A stretch of 64,000 bases of DNA. Source: Amyelois transitella. Its lineage: Eukaryota; Arthropoda; Insecta; Lepidoptera; Pyralidae. Within the stretch, counting starts at the first letter, position 1, and each line of letters starts with the position of its first letter. This document shows, piece by piece, positions 11,801 to 33,841 of this stretch. Position numbers and translations under genes: made by a program. Below the pieces are notes generated by a model. It had not been told where the DNA came from. It saw nothing but the letters and a program-made list of their open reading frames with translations, and ran no database searches. The stretch is from NCBI RefSeq assembly GCF_032362555.1, contig NC_083512.1, forward strand, positions 2,096,001 to 2,160,000, given 5' to 3'.

Positions 11801-14800
11801 TCATCGGACGTCAATTTACAAATATAGATCTCTTAAATCTAAATCGTGGACGAATGCACATTGTCTACATTAAATACACATAAATAGAATAGCTTATCAA
11901 AATATAAAGCTATGATATGATTATAATTGGACGTAACACGGACTTAGTGATTGTAACTGTTTCAAATATATAAAGATTCTTAATAGATTTTTGTCTAAAG
12001 TTTGTTGGCATCTTTGCTCTTTTCCTTGGCAGCAAGCGAGTGGTAGTCCGATCCCGTCTTTCATGCACTGTGTGCCCACCAGAGAGATCCCGCCCACCTT
12101 CAACAGAACCAACAAGTTCACCAAGGGCTTCCAGAACCTTATTGATTCCTATGGAATCGCCAGCTATAGAGAAGTTAATCCAGGTAAATTTTACACCTAC
12201 ATATTTTGAGCCTCTTTTTCTTAACTTATTGCATAAAATTCATACCAAAGATAGACATTTATAAAATTAACATTAGAATTACATTTGTCGTTTAAAATTT
12301 CAAATGTGATATTTTTAAAAATGGCTATGTTCATAGCTTCTAATTTTATCTGAGCTTGTCATTTGTCTCAACTACGTATGTATGCATACATACATACATA
12401 TGATCACGTCTTTATCCCTTACGGGGTAGACAGAGCCAACAGTCTTGAAAACACTGATAGGCCACGTTCAGCTGTTTGGCTTAATGATAGAATTGAGATT
12501 CAAATAGTGACAGGTTGCTAGCCCATCGCCTGAAAGAAGAATCCCAAGTTTATAAGCCTATCCCTTAGTCGCCTTTTACGACATCCATGGGAACGAGATG
12601 GAGTGTTCCTATTCTATTTTTTATTGGTGCCGGGAACCACACGGCACTTTTTTTTTTGTATGTTTATGTATGTTTTATTATAAATATGTTTTCTATTTAT
12701 TTCAGCTTTGTATACGATCATAACATTCCCATTTCTCTTCGCCGTCATGTTCGGCGACGTCGGCCACGGTCTGATCATGGCGGCGTTCGCTTCCATCCTC
12801 GTCATCAAAGAGAAATCTTTGGCCAGAAAGAAAATTGACAACGAAATCTGGAACATTTTCTTTGGAGGCCGCTACATCATCCTGCTCATGGGAATATTCT
12901 CAATTTACACTGGACTGATATACAACGACATGTTTTCCAAATCACTGAATTTATTTGGTAGCAGTTGGAGGAATGTGTATGATAATAAGACGTTAATGGA
13001 AAATGCTGTGCTTCAACTGGATCCGGTAGATGCGTATTCGCAGACACCATACCCGTTCGGGCTGGATCCTGCTTGGCAGGTATATATATCGTTATTGTCA
13101 TTGTATTAATCCACAAAAAATAGTTTCGATACATTCACAATAAACATTACATTTTGTAATAACGAACTTAAGTGTGCTATAAAATGTGATACTGAGTTTG
13201 TACGTTAAGGTAAAATTAATTAACCTCAAAAAAAATTATTTGATATCAGCATTTTTTCTTCCAGTTCGCCCAAAACAACATAATATTCTTGAACTCGTTC
13301 AAGATGAAGCTGTCTATAATATTTGGAGTGCTCCACATGGCCTTCGGGGTGACAATGAGTGTGGTAAACTTCAAGTAATTACTATATTCATAGAAATTAG
13401 ATCTAGATACGTTTTTTTTACTTTTGACACAGCCGTGTTTTTTTGACGCAAATTCGAGGTTTTCGTGATAAACGTAAGGAAACTGCTGGTAAAAACAATG
13501 AGAAATCAAGTAAACATTTGTTCTTCTTCTGGGTACGCCGTGTTATTTTTTTGTAAGAGGTTTATCATATTGATCCTTAACTGATAAAAATACACAAATG
13601 ATTTCGGATTCCTGATTTCTGAATAAAAATACTTTTTATGAAAATAAAAAATAAAAATTTTCAAAGAATAAGTACAGATTACTTGGCATTACAACTCAGA
13701 AACTAAATGAAAACATTGAGTTTGCGTCCAATACAGACACGGTTGATGAAGCTAAGACTAAAGTCGATGTATTCTTACAGCTACTTCAAGAAACCTGAGA
13801 TGATATTCCTGCAATACATACCACAGGTGCTGTTCCTGTTGTTGCTGTTCTGGTATCTTTGTATACTCATGTTCATGAAGTGGACGATGTATTCGGCAAC
13901 GTCTACAGGTAAAACATATTTCAGACAGAATTTGACTTTAGCGCTTATATTTTACGCGAATTCTATAATGGTACTAAATAAAGTAAAAACATACAAACAT
14001 AAATAAATATGATCACGTCTATACACCTAGCGGGGTAGACAGAGCCACCAGTCTCGAAAAGACTGATAGGCTATGTTCAGCTATTTGGCTTTAAGATAGA
14101 ATTGAGATTCAAATAGTGACGGGTTGCTAGCCCATCTCCTAAAAGAAGAATCCCAAGTTTATAAGCCTACCCCTCAGTCGCCTTTTACGACATCCATGGG
14201 AGCCAGATGGAGTAGTCCTATTCTTTTTCTATTGGTGCCGGGAACCGCACGGCACAAGCATTATTTTTTGATATTATTGTATAGAGTTTAATTCCATTTG
14301 CAAAATCACCTAGTACCTTTCAAACTAGCTCATACCAATATCAGCATGTATTAATGAAAAGAGGTAGAAGAGGTTTTACAAAACCAATATAGGTATTGTA
14401 TACGTTTTATTTTTATTAATTATTAAATACTAAAAACTTCAGTTGTACAAAAACAAAAATATTCGTCCATATTTCAATTAACATTAACATCAATTAACAT
14501 TCATACAAGAAAATTGTCGCTTCGGTCTCCCAAGAGGATCCTATTAACAATATGCACTCAGCCTAGAGGTCGAATGAATTAAAGTCGTTCGCTTCCTTTT
14601 GTTTGTTAATTGGCTATTTCGACACGTGTGTTATATGTCATATATTGTTCAAAGCATACTGAATATTTTTGTTTGAAATTATATTAGTATTGAGGTATTG
14701 ACTCTCATTTTATTAATTTCTTAGAGGACGCGATTTTTTTTTAATTCTGATATGACCCAAAACACAGTCGAGCTGATAAAGACACAGAATAATGAGAAAA

Positions 14801-17015
14801 AATATGAATATGAATGCATAAAAAGAATGAACAATTTCTCGCTTTGGAAATGCCATTATAGATTTGGAGTAGTGGACTTAACAAAAAAAAACAAATCTGA
14901 CATGTTATTCCAACACTCGATTTATCCATCAATAGTTTACTATTCAACATAATCTTTGACACATTTAATACAAAAAATCTTCAGACTCAACTCATGTATC
15001 ATACTGATGATCCAATATTTTTCGCTTTCAGACGTCGCCTATGGCTCGTCCTGCGCCCCGTCAGTGCTCATCATCTTCATCAACATGATGCTGCTGAAGA
15101 AGGACCAGGACAACCCCCCGTGTCGCACGTTCATGTACGACGGGCAAGACATACTGCAGAGCACCTTCCTGGCGTTGGCGTACTTGTGTGTACCGGTCAT
15201 GTTGTTTGGGAAGCCAGTGTATCAGATACTCTCGTCGAGAAAACGAAAGGTTAGTTATTAGAAGGATCTTCAGAAAATTATTAAAAGCACTAACCCTGGT
15301 CGCATCCTTATTCGAGAAGACTCTCAATCTCCATCATCCATGTATCCAAGAGTGCAATAGTTAAGTAAAACTTATTAAAACGACTGGCGCTTTAAAAATT
15401 CATCTTCACATAAAAACTTGGTGTTTTGATTACACCATTCTCAACCGAAACTCAGCCAAATTAGGCTGTTGACATCATTTTCAACAATGGTAAATGATAC
15501 CACTATCTAATACACCTATTTATGGGTCTATAAACTGACATTCTTTATGAAATAAATTTATGAAATGCTTGATTTCAGCAATACCAACAAGGCGTAGAAA
15601 GCGGTGAAGTGGTAGAAGACAGCGAACATGATGGTGGTATCGGCGAAGTGCTGATAACCCAGGCCATTCACACTATAGAATATGTTCTAGGAACAGTTTC
15701 CCACACCGCCTCCTATCTGAGGCTGTGGGCTTTATCACTCGCACATGCACGTGAGTATACTTATGAATCTTCATTAGCTCTCATTGAAAACATCATCAGG
15801 ATTCATCACGTATCGATTGGAGGTCAATGGAGGTTTAGTTGATTGAGTGAATGAGTTTGATATACTTACTGATGTTGAATGAAAATTATTTGATTGATTG
15901 TCACGAAATTTAATTTGTTGTTTCCAGAATAGATGTATTAAATAAGAACATATGTGTTTTTGTGAATGTCGTTATATTGTTTTTAGATGTCAACCATTCT
16001 CTGGATGGGTTGATTTTGTACCACAAAAATAAAACAAACATAGCAATGGTTCTAAAAATGGAAAAATCGCAATAGTTCTAAAAATGGTATAGTTTTAAAA
16101 ATGGAAAACCTAATAGATCTAAAAATGGAAAAGTCCCCATAGTTGTAAAAAAAAGAAACATCCCAATAGAATACACAATAGACTTGAAAGACTGTAGTGG
16201 GTGTGTAGTGGGTGGGGTAGTCTTGCCAGTAGAACTATTAGGATTTTCTTCCCAATTAAACTTACTAGGAAAATTGAACTTAATACGCGTATATAATGTC
16301 CATTTCAAATTCCAGAACTATCAGCCGTGCTGTGGCAGCGGGTGCTGCGCATGGGCATGGGCGCTCCCTCCCGCGCCCTCTTCCTGTACGTGATCTTCGC
16401 CGTGTGGGCGTTCTTCACGCTCGCCATCCTGGTCCTGATGGAGGGGCTGTCGGCCTTCTTACACACCTTGAGGCTGCATTGGTAAGGCTTCATCATTTTC
16501 TGTGTCTAATTTATTTGCTTGAATAATCCAAAGCATTTCAGAAAGACAATAGGTACGTTTTGCCTTATATTTTAAAGATTACATTTTAAAACGTTTTTGC
16601 AATAAGAATTATGAATCGACTACTCAAATTGTTACTGACGTCTAAGAAAAAAATCTAACAAACATTATTTCAAAAAGAATATAATCTTGCGTGCGTTTTT
16701 GCTTTCTTTTTATGTGTTCTAAGCCAAAACATCATCATTTATCTTATCTTATTGATTCTCAACAACCACAGAAGCTCCTTTTTGCGCATCACCAAATTTT
16801 AAATTTACTATTTATAATTTAATAAGTAGTCTTAGCACGCTCAATGAAGCATATCTCATTCAACATAAACCTATTTCAGGGTGGAATTCATGAGTAAATT
16901 CTACGAAGGTCACGGCTACGGATTCACGCCGTTCTCCTTCTCAGCTATCATGGAGAATGACTTCGACGAGGTCCTCCCTCCCAACGAGGAAGTCAACGGG
17001 AGACCACCAGAGTGA
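5839..17015 (+). CDS. Vha100: V-type proton ATPase 116 kDa subunit a (5' end outside window)
   Basis: Subunit a of the membrane V0 sector of the proton pump; it forms the proton half-channels beside the c-ring and acidifies endosomes, lysosomes or the midgut apical surface. Twelve exons join in phase: 5839-6006, 6603-6926, 9796-9972, 10975-11187, 12033-12183, 12706-13079, 13265-13374, 13781-13908, 15032-15249, 15579-15750, 16316-16481, 16880-17015 (TGA). They encode 778 residues; roughly 40 N-terminal residues are missing. Family landmarks: [12 protein letters not shown] near the start, [39 protein letters not shown], and the TM7 motif [13 protein letters not shown] holding the essential arginine, then [18 protein letters not shown]. 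The cytosolic part is divergent: a Pro-rich run follows WVAGELPE, and the exon at 6603-6926 is shorter than in the usual insect isoform, so this may be a tissue-specific paralogue. AATAAA at 17429-17434 is a candidate poly(A) signal. Confidence 0.95.
6084..6142 (+). repeat. Family A fragment (3' end)
   Basis: Only the last ~60 bases (ctgttggctctgtctacccc onward). Confidence 0.75.
6257..6531 (-). mobile_element. Family D: tRNA-derived SINE
   Basis: On the - strand a tRNA-like head has an A box (tggcgcagcggtagtgcgc) and B box (gggttcgaatcctg), followed by a body with ttagtatctcgtaacacag and ctaactt aatctgtgtat. It is a SINE, not a tRNA gene, because the body recurs at four other places here. 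Confidence 0.85.
7030..7247 (+). repeat. Family A element, 5' decayed
   Basis: Lacks the ccgtgtggttcc start; diverged, with an intact TATG end. Confidence 0.8.
7574..7800 (+). repeat. Family E repeat
   Basis: Starts gctgtgcccgcgacttcgtc and contains atagcctaaagccttcctcg. Probably a non-LTR 3' UTR. Other copies: 19775-20175, 20540-20690, 44000-44270. Confidence 0.75.
8225..8405 (+). repeat. LINE-3'UTR-like repeat
   Basis: Same type as 4120-4290 (ccggcttagcacgggtagcg). Confidence 0.7.
8521..8783 (-). repeat. Family A element, full length
   Basis: Reverse copy from a catacatacata tail to the ccagacggcac end, within the intron between Vha100 exons 6926 and 9796. Confidence 0.9.
9497..9755 (-). 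repeat. Family A element, full length
   Basis: Reverse copy ending about 40 bases before the Vha100 exon at 9796. Confidence 0.9.
10053..10181 (+). repeat. Family A element, 5' truncated
   Basis: 3' half only, with intact TATG tail. Confidence 0.8.
11195..11430 (-). mobile_element. Family B LINE 3' end
   Basis: Immediately follows the donor of the Vha100 exon ending 11187. On the - strand: [20 protein letters not shown] and [15 protein letters not shown]. Open reading is kept from 11509 to 11216. Confidence 0.85.
11655..11895 (-). repeat. Family F repeat
   Basis: Shares a block around 'tgctgcag...tttgttccgccgcttcttc' with 25515-25760 (also reversed) and 31690-31940 (forward). Likely a retroelement 3' end. 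Confidence 0.7.
12383..12647 (-). repeat. Family A element, full length
   Basis: Reverse copy; its 5' end lies about 60 bases before the exon at 12706. Confidence 0.9.
13988..14255 (-). repeat. Family A element, full length
   Basis: Reverse copy just after the Vha100 exon ending 13908. Confidence 0.9.
16036..16165. repeat. Degenerate minisatellite in a Vha100 intron
   Basis: Four to five imperfect units of 25-35 bases built on 'atagttctaaaaatggaaaa', between the exons ending 15750 and starting 16316. The flanking intron sequence lacks the motif. Confidence 0.75.
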
Positions 17016-18071
17016 CCCAACAACCAATGGTACAACTCTAGCAATAATATCCAGTATATTTTTTAAATCGACTATAGAATTAATGGGTGTAAATGAAATT
17101 TTGAAGTATAATAACAGTAAACTGGATGAATCTTTTCTCATTAGAAGACTTTAACGGTAGTTATAGATTTTCCAAGGTATTGCTCCGCTTTGAATTATTA
17201 TCAAGTGATCCATTTAGAGCCAGTTGAGTGATGATTATTTGAAATAGTGGATTGAAATCATAATATAAGCCCTTGTTGCTAATTCTTTTCTATTATGGAT
17301 TCGCTGACCTTCTGACACTACCAACTTTTCACACAGCAGTATTTCATTCCATTCTACGCAAAAATCAAATTCGCCTTAAGTTATCCTCCGATATACATAT
17401 GTAGTTTTTAGATCCTTAGAGTCGATTCAATAAAAAACCTAACTTACAACATTGAGAATTGTGGTCCCATGAGCTTGAGAGAGATTGGTCCTTTATTATT
17501 AAAGGCATCTATACTTATAATAAATCTGTAGAGAGGTCAATTCTGTACATGGAATATATTTTCAAAACAACTATCAGGGGGTGATTAGTGATCGATACTG
17601 ATGCGAAAAATGCAATCAGTAAAATTTTTGTCTGTCTGTCTGTCTGTATGTTCTTTATGGAAACAAAAACTACTTGACAGATTTAAACGAAACTTGGTAC
17701 AGTTATTCTTCATACTCCTGTGCAGGTTATAGTATACTTTTCATTACGCTACAATCACTAGGAGCAGAGCAGTGAAAGGAAATGTTGGGAAAACGGGAGA
17801 AGTTACTTGATTTTTTAAGCTTCCGTCGCGTGTGCAGCCTTAATGGTTAAAGATAAAGCGAAACCATGTATAACGGAAATATTCTACATAAAATAATTAA
17901 AAAAATATTCCGACAGCATAAGTCTATCTTTTATAGTTGACTCACAATAACACGTGTAATTCCTAATAGCTTAGCAGTTCGGATATTTCTGATTATATTT
18001 CTTTACTCTGATGTTTATAATACCAATAACACTCACACTCATTCGTAATTCTTAAAAGTTAATATAAGTAT
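17016..18071. other. Vha100 3' UTR and a LINE-3'-end-like repeat
   Basis: The probable 3' UTR runs to the poly(A) signal at 17429. From about 17510 to 17830 there is a repeat of a type seen widely in lepidopteran introns, with a TCTG run at 17632-17648 and an 'aaacgaaacttggtac' block. No gene seen. Confidence 0.5.
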
Positions 18072-18215
18072 TGTCATATACTTACTCTTAGGTGACAAAC
18101 TCCATGGTGTAGTCATATTTACTTTTTATGATTGACACCATGGTAACCGTTGCTATGTACTTATTGACATAAAATAATTAAAAATGTGCAACACATTGAA
18201 ATGTTTTATTTAACA
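18072..18215 (+). repeat. 5' LTR
   Basis: 144 bp, matching 18745-18888 base for base as far as I can read. Contains an inverted pair around ccatggtgt / acaccatgg. Confidence 0.93.
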
Positions 18216-18229
18216 AATTGGCGACGATA

Positions 18230-18367
18230 ATGCCCACAAATAAAGAAAAATATGTTAAAGTACGCTCGTGCCTTCGAGGCACGCTCACAAGAACGATTAC
18301 ATACATAAGTTCGCGTGAAAATTTTTCAAACGAAGAAATCGAATCAAGACTTGAAGAGGATCACTAG
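18230..18367 (+). pseudogene. Truncated gag-like ORF of the LTR element
   Basis: An ATG 14 bases after the left LTR opens 45 codons (MPTNKEKYVKVRSCLRG...) before TAG. The position fits a gag start. The body is lost in the internal deletion, so gag assignment rests on position. Confidence 0.5.
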
Positions 18368-18378
18368 CTGACAAATTA

Positions 18379-18729
18379 ATGAAAATCATTTGTCGTCTAC
18401 GACGAACCCCCAACAGTAACGGACAATCACCATACGAATTAATATTCAACCGGCAAGTAAGAACCCACCTTGATGTTATGCTTTACAAACCGCCACAAAA
18501 TTCAAACAGAGAAATTCGAGACATTAGAGACCACCCCGAAATCAGACAATTTACTGCTGGTGAAAGAGTACAAGCCCGCAGCTATTCAAACCCTCACATC
18601 AGGTGGGAATTTGGAGTGATTGTACGTCGCATTGGCCATTTACATTATGAGATCCAAACTGATGATGGCTTAACATGGATCCGTCACATAGATCAGATTC
18701 TGGCAGCACCTTTTGTACCTCGGTCTTAA
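18379..18729 (+). pseudogene. Integrase C-terminal remnant of a Ty3/gypsy pol
   Basis: 116 codons ending TAA just before the polypurine tract. Landmarks are RRTPNSNGQSPYELIFNR, typical of the segment after the integrase core in gypsy-type polyproteins, and a C-terminal module with FTAGERVQAR and WIRHIDQI. The DDE catalytic core is absent. Confidence 0.8.
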
Positions 18730-18744
18730 ATCGTCGGGGAGGCG

Positions 18745-18888
18745 TGTCATATACTTACTCTTAGGTGACAAACTCCATGGTGTAGTCATATTTACTTTTT
18801 ATGATTGACACCATGGTAACCGTTGCTATGTACTTATTGACATAAAATAATTAAAAATGTGCAACACATTGAAATGTTTTATTTAACA
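18745..18888 (+). repeat. 3' LTR
   Basis: 144 bp copy of the left LTR, followed by the AGTAT target duplication. Confidence 0.93.
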
Positions 18889-19029
18889 AGTATCTATTCA
18901 ATAAAAAAAGAATCATCGAAATCGGTATAGAAACACCAAACTTATACATGAAATGAAATACGCTAGCAAGCCATCGCGCGTAAATACTGAATCATGCTAT
19001 AAGGATTATTTTTGCGTAACGGTTACCGC

Positions 19030-19660
19030 GCTCGACGCGGCTAACGGCGGCAGGGTAGAAAAGGGGCGCGAGGCGAGCGCAAGCTTCATGACCAAGGCAG
19101 CCAGGGGGAGACTTCACGCAGTTCTCTCCTCCAGCCTCCCCCTGAGGATGAAACTCGGGATCTACCAAACGTACGTCAGATCCCGCCTCACGTACGCGGC
19201 CCCGGCGTGGTACGCATTCTGCCCAACAGGAGAAGACTTAGAGCCCAAGAGAACCAAAGTCTCAGAGCAGTCGTCGGAGCCCCGCGCTGCGTGAGGAACT
19301 CGACGATCCGCAGGGACCTGAAGTGGGAGAACCTAGATATTCGAGAGGGTGGACGCGTCATCACACAGCCACCTGCGCGGCATCGCGCCGCTCCACGCCC
19401 GCCCTCCGGGCCGTCGGGTGAAACTCTCCCCTCGCTGCCTTGCGGCAGACGTCGTCGACCAGTGACGACGCCGCCGCCGATGGGATGGGAACTCCCAGTG
19501 TATGAAGTCGTGAAGACCCAGGCCGTCACGGCCGCCCCATCGACCTGCCTACAGTCGTAGGCAGCGATGATGCCATTGAAGAGGGCTAAAAGCCCTCACC
19601 AATCTACTCCGACTCCCCTAAGGGAGTATGGGAAGACCCGACGACGGCAAGATAGTATTG
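19030..19660 (+). mobile_element. 5'-truncated Jockey-like LINE, 3' end
   Basis: GC-rich island in AT-rich surroundings. One frame reads LPLRMKLGIYQTYVRSRLTY then AAPAWYAF (ending 19294); another continues with LRAVVGAPRCVRNSTIRRDL, so the reverse transcriptase C-terminal region is frameshifted. This matches the end of Jockey-clade ORF2. It begins about 140 bases past the LTR element; tail around aagacccgacgacggcaaga. Confidence 0.8.
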
Positions 19661-19774
19661 CACAGGCGTTTCAACTTTATTTTCATTTCTTTTTCTTTTG
19701 TAAGTTGTAGGTACATATTTCTGGTTATAAATCAATTACAATATTTTTTTTAGTTTAAATAGACACTTAGATTT

Positions 19775-20175
19775 ATCTATACTAATATTATAAAACAGAA
19801 GAGTTTGTTTGAATGTGCTAATATCAAGAACTACTGGTTCGATTTGAAAGATTATTTTTGGGTTGAATAGACCATTTATCGAGGAAGGCTTTAGGCTATA
19901 CTAGCTGTGCCCGCGACTCCGTTCGCGTGGAATAGTTATTTTGGGCATCATTGCAGCCCTCAAGGGTGAATAATTTTCGCCGTGTTTTTTTCACATTTTC
20001 CATTATTTCTTCGCTCCTTACAGTTGCAGCGTGATACGTTATATAGCCTAAAGCCTTCCTCGATAATTGGTCTATTCAACACAAAAAGATTATTTGAATT
20101 CGAACCAGCACTTCCTGAGATTAGCGCGTTCAAACAAACAAACTCTTCAGCTTTATAATATGATGAGTATAGATT
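19775..20175. repeat. Head-to-head inverted pair of family E
   Basis: A reversed fragment (19775-19900) abuts a forward copy (19901-20175) starting gctgtgcccgcgactccg. Their outer ends are complementary (octamers around gagtttgtttg / caaacaaactc), so a fold-back could form. A further reversed copy lies at 20540-20690. Confidence 0.8.
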
Positions 20176-21514
20176 TTGACTACAGTTTTGTCTATCAGTC
20201 TATGTATTGTAATTATTAATAGCTTTTTATATCGATTTAAAAATGACGAAGTTCCATACAAACTTGCATCCCCTATTTCATCCCCTTGGAATAGAATTTC
20301 AGGATAAAAAGTAGCCTATATTCTAATCCAGGTTACTAACTATATCTGTGCCGAATTTCGTTCAGATCCGTTCGGAAGATTTTGCGTGATGCGCGTACAA
20401 ACATGCAGACAGACAAACGAACAGACACAAAAATTCTAAAAAAAATTGTTTTGGCTTCTATTGACCATAAAAAGACCCCTTATATTTTTTTTTTCTTAAA
20501 TATCTTCAATGTACAGACAAAGTTCAGTTACAGTTTTATTATATGTTTGGATAACGTCTAGCTGCAACTATTAGGAGCGAAGAAATAATGGAAAATGTGA
20601 AAAAAATCGGGGAAGGAGCATCCTTGAGGGCTTCAATGATGCCCAAAATAACTATTCCACGCGGACGAAGTCGCAGGCACAGCTAGTCAAATAATAAACG
20701 TTAAATTTCGAAGAATACCTAATCAAAAATTAATAAACATTTTTTCTTTCTTTCCATCAATAATCTTGACCACAAGGGCTTTAATTTAGATAAGCGAATA
20801 TTTTAAAATGCAATATGATTTTGATCAATTATTTAAAATAATAGTAAACAATAATTTTATAACGTGATTGAAATTTGATTTAAGATATTGTTTAATTAGA
20901 TTTGTGGTAATATCCAAAATGAATATTTAGATATTGTACTTTATATGAAAAAAGACAAAACTTGGTGTTATTTGTATTGTTTATTTGGTGAAATAAACTA
21001 AAATATGCCTTTTATAAGTTGATTTAAGGATAGTTTTATTGAAATTGGAAGTTTTTCTTAAATGCATGACAAAATCCTAATAAACTCGATGTGTTATTAT
21101 GATGGTAGAAGGTTTCAGGAATGTTGGACTTATAACAAAATGTTTAGCAGAATTTCCATTAATTCCTAATTTTATTATAAATCTAGTTACTTATCATGTA
21201 AGTATAGTTTATTTTTTGTTGCAATTATTTTTACCAAAGATTATATTTTATCAACTGTTGAAATCTTTAGTGTTTATAAATATTTATGTTATTTTTACGA
21301 GATATTTGAATTTACTTTTCATACTGTAATTTATTACCGAATACATAAAACAGTTAATAAAGACTGTACGTACTGCAGAAATCCAAATAATATAAATATA
21401 TAAATACGGGACAAATTACACAGATTGAGTTGGCCTCGAAGTAAGTTCGAGACTTGTGTTACGAGATACTAACTCAACGATACTATATTTGATAATAAAT
21501 ATTTATAAAAATAA
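20176..21514. other. Repeat-derived and AT-rich intergenic DNA
   Basis: 20230-20500 is a LINE-3'UTR-like repeat with 'aatttcgttcagatccgttc'; 20540-20690 is a reversed family E copy; 21383-21500 is a partial family D SINE. No gene recognised. Confidence 0.5.
21383..21500 (-). mobile_element. Family D SINE, body only
   Basis: Contains the reversed body (gcctcgaagtaagttcgaga, ttacgagatactaactcaac) without the tRNA head. Confidence 0.75.
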
Positions 21515-21745
21515 TTCATTCATATGCGGGATAGACAGAGCCAGCAGTCTTGAAAGACTGATAGGCTCGTTTAGCTGTTAGGCTTTAATTGAGGTTCAAT
21601 AGTGACAGGTTGCTGGCCTCTCACCTAAAAGAAAAACGCCAAGTTTATAAGCCTATCTATGTTTTAGTCGCCTTTTAAGACATCCATGGGAAAGAGATGG
21701 AGTGGTCCTTTACTTTTTAAATTGGTGCCGGGCACCACACGGCAC
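21515..21745 (-). repeat. Family A element
   Basis: Nearly full reverse copy with a small internal insertion; joined directly to the SINE at 21383-21500. Confidence 0.85.
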
Positions 21746-23690
21746 CAATTTAAAAAATAAAATTTTATAAAGATAATAATATATTCGGATTTCTGTGACC
21801 TACATACATTTTTTTCTTCTTATAATTTTGGTCACAGCTTATGCCCTTAACCGTAAAACTTGGTACCCTAAAAATAGACCGAAATTGGATTGTTAAAAAA
21901 AATTTTAGTAACCTGATTTTATTTATACATGAATGCCTTATACTGAAAAAGTGCCTGATTATTTTTAAGATTGGAAGTGATAAATAATTCGAAAACAAAA
22001 ATGGAGTTTTAAGTGTACCTATTTTCATACATAGATTCAAAAGTTTAGTTTGTAAAATCATGATTAAAATTTTGATTTAAATGTAGGTATGTGTAAATCT
22101 ATTTTTTATCTCACACACGCCTTTTGGACCAAAATTGTGGCCTTGACATACATATCTCCGCCCTACGACTATTTTCTAAGAGTATAATAAGTAAGTTTGT
22201 CAAATATATTTATTTTAAAATGTGTTCAGAGTTTTGCTATAAAAATATATACGAGCATTTGTTTTATTATTTCAACTATTTGTACCTTTGTTTAGCCGAA
22301 TAAGTGTTATTAAGTTTAAAAATATACCTTTAATGTAATCAAATTAAACAGGCTTCATAATTCTTCAGAAAACATAATTAAAAAAAAACAGGTTGACAGT
22401 ATATTATCACGATACCTTGTTGTTTCTTTATTATATCATGATGTTAGTAATAAAATAATATGTCAAATCTTTGAGCTTTATTAAAATTTGTCTACATTTG
22501 ATTAAACATTTCACAACACATTAAACTTTTCACTGAAATTCACAAGGAGACAGACAAAATCTTATAAAAAACATGCAATTTCAAATCTTTCCCTGTTAAT
22601 AAACATTTACACCTGGTACAACCTATTCATAGGTTTACCTACCACCCTACTCTACTCCATTATATTATACATTTAAAATTTAGATTTTAAAGAAAGATTG
22701 AACAATCAATACAGAAAAATGACTGATCATTCCTCATCTCACAAAATTTATCATAAGTCTAGTTCTAAAAAGCGTTTAAAAATTTCTAATAATAATAATT
22801 TAGTAAGTTTTAATACAATATTTCGTAAAATTGTTTTTGTTTGTAATTTCTTTACAATTGTCTTAATTTAACATACCTCTCGAATTAATCATAGGTTAAC
22901 TAGCTAAACTACGCTTTACAAATTGAACAAACCAAGAGTCGTTTAATAAATATACCTATGATAAGTTATTTTATCGATATTAATAATGTATCAGTACAAA
23001 GTTAAACGCTATATATATGAGAAGCATACACTTGAAATAATTTCCAAAATTTTGATGAATACAATAAATGAATAAATATTATGTACTTTTATATTTCTTA
23101 GGTAACGCTAATTCTATAAAACGATACCTTATAGGTATCTTTTATGGCTTTATATAGTTTCTTATCCAAAAGGAGTATTTAATGTTAAAAATACATAAAC
23201 ATGGTCAATCTCACCTTGTCAGTTGCGGATTTAACACAAACAGAGTAAAACTTACGAAACTCAATATATAATATTTAAATACAAAATGTACACCAAAATT
23301 TTTGTTTCGTCCTTTCGAAATAGCAACACCATCACCGAATCATATCAAATGCACGGGTACCTAAATATTACTTCAAACACTGTTTATGTAAATCACAGTT
23401 GTCTGAAATCGCATAATCCTTTTGCCAAATTGGGGGACCTTTGGAGCAGCAATCTAGTCTTCTAAAGAAAACCAAACTTCTTCAGAACATTCCAGAACGT
23501 TTCAAATTTCAAAAATTCTTTCAACTACCCGCCCAATTCGTGCCTAAATTACCTCCTTTTGCTTTTCGAGCGCTTTTTAAAGCTACGTGTGCCAACGCAT
23601 TTATCAACCATGATCTTCGGCAGTTTCTGGTGTTGCTTATTGGGAGTTTCGCAGCCTCCGCAACAGCGCTCGAAGCGCTTTAGCTCGTCG
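21746..23690. other. AT-rich stretch downstream of katanin
   Basis: No ORF with family features. Part may be katanin 3' UTR on the - strand; I could not place its poly(A) site. Confidence 0.4.

Positions 23691-33841
<10,151 letters not shown>

Larger units (their letters stand above)
18072..18888 (+). mobile_element. Compact Ty3/gypsy-type LTR retrotransposon, internally deleted
   Basis: Two LTRs, 18072-18215 and 18745-18888, are 144 bp each and identical by eye; both start TGTCATATAC and end TTTAACA. A 5-bp target duplication AGTAT flanks the element (18067-18071 and 18889-18893). The 5' LTR is followed by a tggcgacgataa primer-binding-like site (18218-18230), and a purine-rich tract (ggggaggcg) precedes the 3' LTR. 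Only 529 bp lie between them: a 45-codon N-terminal gag-like ORF (18230-18367) and an integrase C-terminal ORF (18379-18729). Protease, reverse transcriptase and RNase H are gone, so it must have moved using another copy's enzymes. Identical LTRs point to a young insertion. Confidence 0.93.

Noticed and set aside
19188-19529. 113-codon ORF on the - strand
   Set aside because: Shadow of the GC-rich Jockey-like LINE coding on the + strand.
21099-21329. 76-codon hydrophobic ORF
   Set aside because: AT-rich sequence gives Phe/Leu/Ile-rich chance frames; no signal peptide pattern, splice partner or family match.
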